This document shows, one piece after another, positions 1-5,627 of a stretch of DNA of 6,126 nt; position 1 is the stretch's first letter, and every line of letters starts with the position of its first letter. The stretch spans positions 1-6,126 of the forward strand of contig DAOVSY010000185.1 in the NCBI GenBank assembly GCA_030633365.1. The letters are read 5' to 3'. The notes under the pieces are model-generated. The model was not told the DNA's origin. It did not search any database and saw only the letters and a program-made list of their open reading frames with translations. Both the position numbers and the translations under genes were made by a program. Source of the stretch: Spirochaetaceae bacterium (lineage in GTDB: Bacteria; Spirochaetota; Spirochaetia; B11-G9).

Positions 1-951
1 GCAGAAACAAATGTGGCCAGTGTATCTTCCTACCTTGGTCTTCCTGTAAAAGTTCTAACTGCTTTTGTAAAGGGGAGCCCTGTCGCAAGTTTCATTAAGG
101 ATAACCTGGCAGGTCGGCACATGGATTACGAAGGTCCTGAAATTGTGCCGGACGGTCCCTGGGGTGTGCGACATCAGATAAATATGGCAGACAGCGGTTA
201 TGGTTCCAGAGGCCCCAGAGTTAACAATGACAGGGCAGGTGAGGTTGGCCGTTTATTAAAAACTGAACAGTTTGATCTTGATAGAATATTTGGAAAAGAA
301 GGAGTTCAGATTGTTCACCTTTCCGGTCTGGTTGGTGCTTTATCAAAAGAAACAAGTAAGTTTGTACTGGAAATTGCCAGAACAGCAAAGAAATATGGTA
401 CAGCAATCTCTTTTGATCTCAATTATAGAGCATCCTTCTGGGAAAACAGGGAAGAAGAACTTCGGGATATCTTTACTGAAATAGCTTCCATAAGTGATAT
501 TCTGGTAGGGAATGAAGAAGATTTCCAGTTATGTTTTGGCCTCAAAGGACCAGAAGCAGGGGGAGAAGATATTGCAGCGAAAATTGAGGGGTTTAAGGGA
601 ATGATTGAAAGTGCAAAAAAAATGTTCCCGGGCACTTCCGTTTTTGCTACTACCCTTAGAGAGGTTGAAAGTGCAAACAGTCATCTTTGGGGTGCAATAA
701 TGGCAGAAGGTGATGATTATTATATTGAGCAGCCCAGAGAAATAGGTGTACTGGACAGAATTGGCGGCGGCGACGGATTTGTCGGGGGAATGCTCTACAG
801 TATTCTTAGAGAATGGTCACCGGAAAAGTGGGTACAGTTTGGATGGGCCAGTGGAGCACTTGCTGCTACTCTGCTAACTGATTATGGTCAGCCCGCAGAT
901 GAGGAACAGGTTTGGAGTATTTGGAAGGGGAATGCGAGGGTGAAGCGATAG
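1..951 (+). CDS. kdgK: 2-keto-3-deoxygluconate kinase (PfkB family), 5'-truncated
   Basis: This is the C-terminal part of a PfkB/ribokinase-family sugar kinase that most likely phosphorylates 2-keto-3-deoxygluconate to KDPG in the cytoplasm. The frame is open from base 1 (Ala-Glu-Thr-Asn-Val-Ala), which matches the family's early (G)GAExNVA motif, so about 25-35 N-terminal residues lie outside the window. The GTG at 13 is probably an internal valine codon, not the start. The PfkB signature near the C-terminus reads DRIGGGDGFVGGM, with the catalytic-base aspartate encoded at 772-774. Known KDG kinases share the SFDLNYR segment (about 412-429) and the GNEEDFQ segment that follow the substrate-binding core. 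The visible length of 316 residues plus the missing N-terminus fits the usual 320-345. The KDPG aldolase gene downstream supports the KDG assignment over fructokinase or ribokinase. The family call is firm; the exact substrate is inferred from motif style and context. Confidence 0.85.
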   Translation, partial: AETNVASVSSYLGLPVKVLTAFVKGSPVASFIKDNLAGRHMDYEGPEIVPDGPWGVRHQINMADSGYGSRGPRVNNDRAGEVGRLLKTEQFDLDRIFGKEGVQIVHLSGLVGALSKETSKFVLEIARTAKKYGTAISFDLNYRASFWENREEELRDIFTEIASISDILVGNEEDFQLCFGLKGPEAGGEDIAAKIEGFKGMIESAKKMFPGTSVFATTLREVESANSHLWGAIMAEGDDYYIEQPREIGVLDRIGGGDGFVGGMLYSILREWSPEKWVQFGWASGALAATLLTDYGQPADEEQVWSIWKGNARVKR

Positions 952-957
952 CTGAAC

Positions 958-1151
958 TTGAAACCTGATAATGAACAAGATAAAGCTATTGCGTTTGATT
1001 TTGATGGAACCCCGATTCCAACAGCTCTCTGCAATCGTAAATACTCTTTCAGAATTATGATCTGTATATTGCCTCGGGGGGCACTGAAGATATTCTTCAG
1101 ATTGATATTGATCCCGTGTATCGTATTATTTTCCCAAACAGAGTATTGTAG
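958..1151 (+). pseudogene. Remnant of a HAD-superfamily hydrolase gene (frameshifted, internally deleted)
   Basis: The gap between the kinase and the oxidoreductase holds two protein-like fragments in different frames. In the frame starting with TTG at 958 there is AIAFDFDGTPIPTA. Its DFDGT (997-1011) is a textbook HAD motif I with both aspartates present. That frame then turns into unlikely sequence. Another frame, open from about 1041 to the TAG at 1149-1151, reads NYDLYIASGGTEDIL, which resembles HAD motif II (hydrophobic strand ending in Ser) around 1059-1085. Intact HAD phosphatases have far more residues between motifs I and II than the roughly 20-25 seen here, and no motif III lysine or motif IV acidic pair is evident. 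This points to an internal deletion plus a frameshift. There is no convincing ribosome binding site before 958. The alternative is a chance resemblance in a non-coding spacer. Confidence 0.45.
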
Positions 1152-1169
1152 TAAGTATAGGAGTTTAAA

Positions 1170-2135
1170 ATGACAGAAATTAAATGGGGTCTTATAGGTT
1201 GTGGTGATATTTCCAGGAAAAGAGTGGCTCCGGCCATCAAAGATTCAGCAAACTCGAAACTTATTGCTGTTAACCGTTCAGATTTTTCCAAAGCAGAAAG
1301 CTTCGCTAAAGAATTTGGCGCTAAAAAGTGGATAAAAAAATGGCAGGACCTGGTAGTAGATGATGAAATTAATGCGGTATACATTGCGACTCCTGACTAT
1401 CTCCACTCCGAACAGACCATTGCAGCAGCCGAAGCTGGCAAGCATGTACTCTGCGAAAAAACCATGGCCTTAAACACCGCTGATGCAGACAAAATGATCG
1501 ACGCATGCAGAGCTAATGATGTTAAACTGGGTATTGCCTACTACAGGAATCTATACCCCAGTGTGCACAGAATAAAAGAAATTATTGCATCTGGAGAAAT
1601 AGGGAAAGTTGCCCATATTCAAAGCAACAATTTCGAAAATTTCGACCGTAAGCCTGGAGAACCCAGGCACTGGCTCATGGAAGAGAAGAAATCCGGTGGT
1701 GGTCCCATGATGAATATGGGTTGTCACAGAATTGAAGTTTTTGTAAATATTGTAGGATCTGTAGATCAAATTACAAGCTTTAATGATAATATTATTTTTA
1801 AAAGAGAAGTAGAAGATTCATCTATAGTCCATTTTCGTTTTAATAGCGGGGCATCTGGTATTTTGACATCATCCTATGCTGCAAAAGAGCCAAAAGATAC
1901 ACTGATTATCTACGGAAATGAAGGTTCAATCCATGTTCCTGTCTTAAATGAAGGGACCATGACAATTGTTAGTGCCTCAGGAATACGTACAGAAGAACAC
2001 CCTAATCATCCCAATATTCATCAGCCATTAATCGAAGATTTTGTCGATTCTATTAGAAAGAATAAAGAGCCCTCAGTGACAGGGGAGATGGGAAGAGAGA
2101 TAACAAGAATTTTGGATAAGATTTACGGGAGATGA
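1170..2135 (+). CDS. Gfo/Idh/MocA-family oxidoreductase (321 aa)
   Basis: This is a probable cytoplasmic NAD(P)-dependent sugar or polyol dehydrogenase. The N-terminal Rossmann fold (about residues 4-120) opens with the dinucleotide-binding motif GLIGCGDIS (7-15). The ATPDYLH segment (73-79) and VLCEKTMALN (93-102) occupy the cofactor and active-site edge. In the latter, Lys97 is the conserved lysine of the EKP motif, but the proline is replaced by threonine. The C-terminal alpha/beta domain contains GGGPMMNMGCHRIEV (176-190). Here His186 matches the catalytic histidine, while the usual aspartate of the DxGxH motif is Asn182. The length is typical (320-350). The ATG at 1170 is chosen because AGGAG (1159-1163) lies six bases upstream. 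It follows the KDG kinase gene and ends about 120 bases before the repressor gene. A role in feeding a sugar or uronate derivative into the KDG route is inferred; the substrate is unknown. Confidence 0.85.
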   Translation: MTEIKWGLIGCGDISRKRVAPAIKDSANSKLIAVNRSDFSKAESFAKEFGAKKWIKKWQDLVVDDEINAVYIATPDYLHSEQTIAAAEAGKHVLCEKTMALNTADADKMIDACRANDVKLGIAYYRNLYPSVHRIKEIIASGEIGKVAHIQSNNFENFDRKPGEPRHWLMEEKKSGGGPMMNMGCHRIEVFVNIVGSVDQITSFNDNIIFKREVEDSSIVHFRFNSGASGILTSSYAAKEPKDTLIIYGNEGSIHVPVLNEGTMTIVSASGIRTEEHPNHPNIHQPLIEDFVDSIRKNKEPSVTGEMGREITRILDKIYGR

Positions 2136-2179
2136 CCTCTTCATCCATAAACTATATAGAATCTGAACCAATGTAATTT

Positions 2180-2206
2180 TAGTATTTTAACCTTGACAAA
2201 ATACTA
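2180..2206. repeat. 9-bp inverted repeat around the -35 region
   Basis: TAGTATTTT at 2180-2188 is exactly complementary in reverse to AAAATACTA at 2198-2206, with a nine-base spacer that contains most of the -35 hexamer. The arms are almost pure A+T and are not followed by a T-run, so a terminator is unlikely. A second regulator-binding dyad or a chance AT-rich dyad are both possible. Confidence 0.5.
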
Positions 2207-2221
2207 TTCTACAAATATCAT
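2193..2221 (+). promoter_or_regulatory. Sigma-70-type promoter of the repressor-aldolase operon
   Basis: A perfect -35 box TTGACA (2193-2198) is followed, after the optimal 17-base spacer, by TATCAT (2216-2221), one mismatch from the consensus -10 box. Transcription would start near 2228, giving a leader of about 30 bases before the repressor start codon. It lies in the 123-base non-coding gap and is the only strong promoter seen in the window. It probably drives the repressor, aldolase and second oxidoreductase genes, and possibly the aminotransferase gene. Confidence 0.8.
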
Positions 2222-2235
2222 GAAACCGATTTCAT
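2220..2235. promoter_or_regulatory. LacI-family operator overlapping the -10 box and start site
   Basis: The 16-base sequence ATGAAACCGATTTCAT is a palindrome with six perfectly matched arm positions (ATGAAA / TTTCAT), a central CG, and one mismatch beside the centre. An even-length dyad with a central CG is the standard operator form for LacI/GalR-family repressors. It overlaps the end of the -10 box and the predicted transcription start, so a bound repressor would block initiation. The repressor gene begins only 24 bases downstream, which suggests self-regulation. No second clear copy was found elsewhere in the window. Confidence 0.78.
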
Positions 2236-2258
2236 AGAATTGTGCTACTGGGAATATG

Positions 2259-3287
2259 ATGGATAAAAAAAATATTACCATTTCAGATATCGCCAGAATT
2301 ACAGGTGTTTCAAAGAGCACCGTATCCAGGGTACTCACTGGGAATTCCTATGTTGAAGAATCAAAGAAAAGCAAAATTCTTCAAACCATAAAAGAGACTG
2401 GCTATGTTCCGAATTTTGCTGCACGAAGCCTGAGGAGCAGAAATACCGGAACTATCGGAGTAATTCTAAATCTTGATCCGGACTATCATTTCTCTGACTT
2501 TATCTCAATGGAGACACTCAGAGGGATCAGCTCTTCAGCCTATGAACTGGATTACAATGTTTCTGTTATCGTTGAGGAATGTACTCATGCACTGCCTAGA
2601 ATTTTAAAAGATCAGAGTGTAGATGGACTTATTGTAATGGGCCTGAAGGAGACAGAAGAAGCCCTTGAAACAATAAAAAATCCTGAAGAATTGCCCATAC
2701 CTGTTGTTCTTCTGAATTATTCAAAAAACTTTAAAAGATTCCCATCAGTATCATTCAGTAATGAGATCAGTGGCTATGATTTTATGATGTATGTTATTTC
2801 ACTGGGACACAAAGATGTGGGGACGATCGATTGTTCCCCTGATATTCTGGCAGTAAAGAATAGGATGCAGGGAGTAAGGCGTGCTTTGGATGAATCGGGC
2901 TTTGATTTTATACCGGATTGGCACTTTACCTTCAAAGATATTGGCCAGGGAGAAGCAGGTAGAAAAGGAGCTGAGTATTTCCTGCAGCTTAAAACAAAAC
3001 CTTCTGTAATAATCGCATCTGATGATGATATAGCAATATCATTTATGGCATCAGTTACTGCAGCCGGCTTAAAAGTTCCGGAAGATGTGAGTATAGTTGG
3101 TGTGGATGATATCCCCATATCAAAATATATGAACCCTCCTCTAACAACACAGAAAGTTGAAGGTTATAAACGGGGAACTTTAGTTTTCAAAATGCTTGGA
3201 CAACTTATGAATGGAGATGAGCTGGAAGAAAAACATGTATACATGCGTTCAGAAATTGTAGAACGTGAATCTTTAAAGAGAATCTAA
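2259..3287 (+). CDS. LacI/GalR-family transcriptional repressor
   Basis: This is a cytoplasmic DNA-binding regulator that probably controls this cluster in response to a pathway sugar or intermediate. The N-terminal helix-turn-helix is TISDIARITGVSKSTVSRVL (residues 7-26 from the chosen start). It is followed by a third helix and the hinge segment YVPNFAARSL (49-58), whose Leu58 is the minor-groove intercalating residue. The rest is a periplasmic-binding-protein-like effector domain (from about residue 62), ending with the family hallmark DVSIVGVDDIPISKYMNPPLTT. The length of 342 residues is normal. Two ATGs stand in tandem at 2256 and 2259. The weak Shine-Dalgarno GGGA (2250-2253) is five bases from the second and only two from the first, so 2259 is preferred. 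The aldolase gene follows after 13 bases, indicating co-transcription. The effector cannot be read from the sequence; KDG or a similar sugar acid is a guess from context. Confidence 0.93.
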   Translation: MDKKNITISDIARITGVSKSTVSRVLTGNSYVEESKKSKILQTIKETGYVPNFAARSLRSRNTGTIGVILNLDPDYHFSDFISMETLRGISSSAYELDYNVSVIVEECTHALPRILKDQSVDGLIVMGLKETEEALETIKNPEELPIPVVLLNYSKNFKRFPSVSFSNEISGYDFMMYVISLGHKDVGTIDCSPDILAVKNRMQGVRRALDESGFDFIPDWHFTFKDIGQGEAGRKGAEYFLQLKTKPSVIIASDDDIAISFMASVTAAGLKVPEDVSIVGVDDIPISKYMNPPLTTQKVEGYKRGTLVFKMLGQLMNGDELEEKHVYMRSEIVERESLKRI

Positions 3288-3300
3288 AAGGATAAGAATT

Positions 3301-4260
3301 ATGGAATCAATTTTTCAAAAAATCACTGACTTAGGTATTGTACCGGTAGTAAAAATAATGAATGCTAATGATGCTGTTGATCTGGGAAAGGCACTGGTAA
3401 AAGGAGGCCTTCCCATAGCTGAAATTACCTTTCGTACCGATGCTGCAGAAGAGGCAATGAAAAGACTGCATTCAGAACTTCCGGAGATTCTTCTTGGTGC
3501 AGGAACTGTTCTGACAGTAGACCAGGTTAAAAAGGCTGTTGATGCTGGAGCAGAATTTATAGTTGCTCCTGGATTTAATCCTGATGTAGTTGATTACTGT
3601 ATTGCAAATAATATCCCCGTTGTTCCAGGGGTCAACTCTCCAACTCAGATTGAGATGGCATTAAAGAGAAACCTGAGAGTCTTAAAATTCTTTCCAGCAG
3701 AAGCTTCAGGTGGGCTTCCCATGTTGAAATCCATGGCAGCACCTTACGGTGATTTGAAATTTATCCCTACAGGAGGGGTAAATACAGCAAACATCAATAC
3801 TTACCTTCAGTCAGACAGGGTTCTGGCATGTGGAGGAACGTGGATGGTTAAACCTGAATTGATAAGCTCCGGTAAATTCGATGAGATTGCAAATATTACT
3901 TCAGAAGCGGTTAAGAACATGCTGGGTTTTGAACTTATGCATGTAGGTATAAATGAGAATAACGAAGGGAGTGCAGGAGACTCTGCAAAGGAGTTTGCAT
4001 CTCTTCTTTCCTTTCCTGTTAAAGATGGAAACAGCTCACTTTTTGTCGGGTCAGAGTTTGAAATAATGAAGAGCAAATTTCTGGGAGATCATGGGCACCT
4101 TGCTATTGGGACTAATAATATAAACAGGGCTGTTTCATACTTTGCCAGAAATAGAATAGCAACTTTGCCGGAAACTGCTAAAGAAAAAAATGGCAGGCTG
4201 ATAGCAGTATATCTGGATAAAGAAATATCAGGATTTGCTGTACATCTTTTGCAGAAGTAG
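3301..4260 (+). CDS. eda: KDPG/KHG aldolase with C-terminal VOC (glyoxalase-like) domain
   Basis: This cytoplasmic enzyme should split 2-keto-3-deoxy-6-phosphogluconate into pyruvate and glyceraldehyde 3-phosphate; family members may also act on 4-hydroxy-2-oxoglutarate. Residues 1 to about 209 are a complete class I aldolase barrel. They show Glu41 and Arg45 in EITFRT, GAGTVL (66-71), VVPGVNSPTQ (107-116), the Schiff-base Lys129 in LKFFPAEASGG, and the phosphate-binding PTGGV (156-160). Single-domain homologues stop near residue 205-215, but this protein continues to 319. The extra 110 residues look like a VOC/glyoxalase-fold unit: HVGIN at 214, FEIM at 253, GHLAI at 265 and a final strand GFAVHLL. 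His214, Glu254, His266 and His315 fall where VOC metal ligands usually lie. AAGGA (3288-3292) sits eight bases before the ATG. The gene is between the repressor and the second oxidoreductase. The aldolase call is firm; the role of the tail is unknown. Confidence 0.9.
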   Translation: MESIFQKITDLGIVPVVKIMNANDAVDLGKALVKGGLPIAEITFRTDAAEEAMKRLHSELPEILLGAGTVLTVDQVKKAVDAGAEFIVAPGFNPDVVDYCIANNIPVVPGVNSPTQIEMALKRNLRVLKFFPAEASGGLPMLKSMAAPYGDLKFIPTGGVNTANINTYLQSDRVLACGGTWMVKPELISSGKFDEIANITSEAVKNMLGFELMHVGINENNEGSAGDSAKEFASLLSFPVKDGNSSLFVGSEFEIMKSKFLGDHGHLAIGTNNINRAVSYFARNRIATLPETAKEKNGRLIAVYLDKEISGFAVHLLQK

Positions 4261-4288
4261 AGAATTTGTATGAATGAGGAGGTAAATT

Positions 4289-5533
4289 ATGAGCAAAAAA
4301 ATTGATGTAACCATAATCGGCGGAGGGATGATAACCAACGATCTGCTCCTGCCATCAATCTATCACCTGCAGCGAACAGGGTTTGTAGGAGAGATAAACG
4401 TATGTGCATTAAACAATCCTCCCCTTAAAGCATTGAAAGAAAATGCTGATATAAAAGAAGCATTCCCAGAACAGGATTTTACAGCTTATCCATCTTTGGA
4501 AGAAAAACCGGATAAAAATTTTCCAGATCTTTATAAAGAAGTTCTTACAAAAATGAAACCCAGACAGGCTGTTGTTGTGGCAATGCCCGACCAGCTTCAT
4601 TACCAGGTTGTATTGGAAGCGCTAAATGCCAATCAGCATGTGCTTGCAGTAAAACCTCTGGTTTTAAACTATGATCAGGCTGAGAAGATAAAGGATCTTG
4701 CATTTGAAAAAGGACTTTTTGTTGGAGTGGAATATCATAAACGTTTTGACAGAAGATCACTGGAAGCAAGAAAACGCTACAAAGACGGTGAATTTGGTGA
4801 ATTTAAAATGGGAGAAGCTAAGCTTATAGAACCATACCTGTACCGGGATTCAAATTTTCAGAACTGGTTTACCACAGACAAGACAGATCCATTTACATAT
4901 ATTGGCTGCCATTATGTGGATCTGGTATATTTTATTACAGGTCTAAAACCTGTAGAACTAACAGTTGCAGGAATTAAAGGTAAATTCCCTAATGGGAATG
5001 AGGGTTACATGTGGGCACAGGGTAGAGTTCGTTTTGAAAATGATGCTCTCTTAACTGTTACAACCGGTCTGGGATACCCGGATGATGGTGCAGGAAGCAA
5101 CGACCAGGGAATGGTCATGTATTGCGAAGGAGATAACTGCGGAAGCATGATAAAACATAACGATCAGTTTCGTGGTGTTACCCATAGCTATATAGAAAAT
5201 ATAGGTGTGGCAGGAAGTAAATTTAACTTTATTAACCCGGATTTTTACCGGCTTATTCCCTGGGAAGGGGAAGGATATAAACCAGTTGGATATGGATACG
5301 ATTCTGTTTCAGCAAATATAACTACTATAGCAGGCATTGAGAATCTTGAAGATGTTGATAATATTGGATCACGACAGAAAGAGATTAAAAAAATTGATGA
5401 TAAAGGAATTATTGCAACTCCTGCAAACAGTTTTTTTAATGAACTGGTTGTAGAGGCTACCAGGGAATCTATTGTGAACGATGGTAAATCAGTAAAAATT
5501 ATATATGGAGATCATCCTCATATAGAAAGATAA
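4289..5533 (+). CDS. Gfo/Idh/MocA-family oxidoreductase, long form (414 aa)
   Basis: This is a putative NAD(P)-binding dehydrogenase, clearly different from the 321-residue paralogue at 1170. The Rossmann fold begins with VTIIGGGMITND (7-18), and the strand-turn segment AMPDQLHY (98-105) corresponds to the family's TPxxxH region. The EKP motif is present as VKP (121-123), keeping Lys122 and proline but losing the glutamate. The second domain contains VEYHKRFDRRS (147-157) and YIGCHYVDLVYFITG (204-218), where His208 and Asp211 match the catalytic GxHxxD pattern. At 414 residues it is longer than ordinary members (about 330-380), with extra sequence in the C-terminal half around 260-370. No signal peptide is present. 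A strong Shine-Dalgarno GAGGAGGT (4276-4283) lies five bases before the ATG, suggesting high expression. It follows the aldolase by 28 bases, so it is probably in the same transcript. The reaction and substrate are not identifiable from sequence. Confidence 0.85.
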   Translation: MSKKIDVTIIGGGMITNDLLLPSIYHLQRTGFVGEINVCALNNPPLKALKENADIKEAFPEQDFTAYPSLEEKPDKNFPDLYKEVLTKMKPRQAVVVAMPDQLHYQVVLEALNANQHVLAVKPLVLNYDQAEKIKDLAFEKGLFVGVEYHKRFDRRSLEARKRYKDGEFGEFKMGEAKLIEPYLYRDSNFQNWFTTDKTDPFTYIGCHYVDLVYFITGLKPVELTVAGIKGKFPNGNEGYMWAQGRVRFENDALLTVTTGLGYPDDGAGSNDQGMVMYCEGDNCGSMIKHNDQFRGVTHSYIENIGVAGSKFNFINPDFYRLIPWEGEGYKPVGYGYDSVSANITTIAGIENLEDVDNIGSRQKEIKKIDDKGIIATPANSFFNELVVEATRESIVNDGKSVKIIYGDHPHIER

Positions 5534-5536
5534 AAA

Positions 5537-5572
5537 GGGCGACACGAAGTGTCGGGGACGCATTTTAGTCGC
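5537..5572. repeat. GC-rich hairpin, REP-like palindromic element
   Basis: CGACAC (5540-5545) and GTGTCG (5549-5554) form a perfect six-base-pair stem with a three-base GAA loop. This is followed by GGGACGCATTTTAGTCGC-type sequence in which GTCGC (5568-5572) can alternatively pair with GCGAC (5539-5543). The element is far richer in G+C than its surroundings. It sits five bases after the stop codon of the oxidoreductase gene. The compact stem flanked by a GGGGACG tail resembles short dispersed intergenic palindromes of the REP type, some of which are mobilised by RAYT transposases. It could also attenuate transcription or protect the mRNA end, but no T-run follows, so it is not called a terminator. 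Copy number cannot be judged from one window. Confidence 0.5.
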
Positions 5573-5627
5573 AAGAGGGATAGTATGGAAACTTTGTAAA
5601 TATATGACAATACCAGAGGAGTAAAAA

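Noticed and set aside
13..15. GTG as the true start of the kinase gene
   Set aside because: The frame is open to base 1, and the residues before it (Ala-Glu-Thr-Asn) match the conserved PfkB N-terminal motif, so the gene begins upstream of the window.
1007..1020. GGAACCCCGATTCC, a near-palindrome resembling the operator at 2220-2235
   Set aside because: The half-site spacing differs, it lies inside the DFDGT-coding remnant, and no promoter elements surround it, so chance similarity is more likely.
1628..1646. Repeated TTTCGAAAATTTCG-type sequence
   Set aside because: It lies within the oxidoreductase coding region, encodes the Asn-Phe-Glu-Asn-Phe-Asp stretch, and has no regulatory context.
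2774..3118. 114-codon open frame on the - strand
   Set aside because: It is antisense to a well-supported LacI-family effector domain and has no recognisable domain or ribosome binding site; it is a shadow frame.
5540..5566. Rho-independent terminator after the second oxidoreductase gene
   Set aside because: The hairpin is followed by GGGGACGCATTTTA, not an immediate T-run, so the standard terminator pattern is not met.
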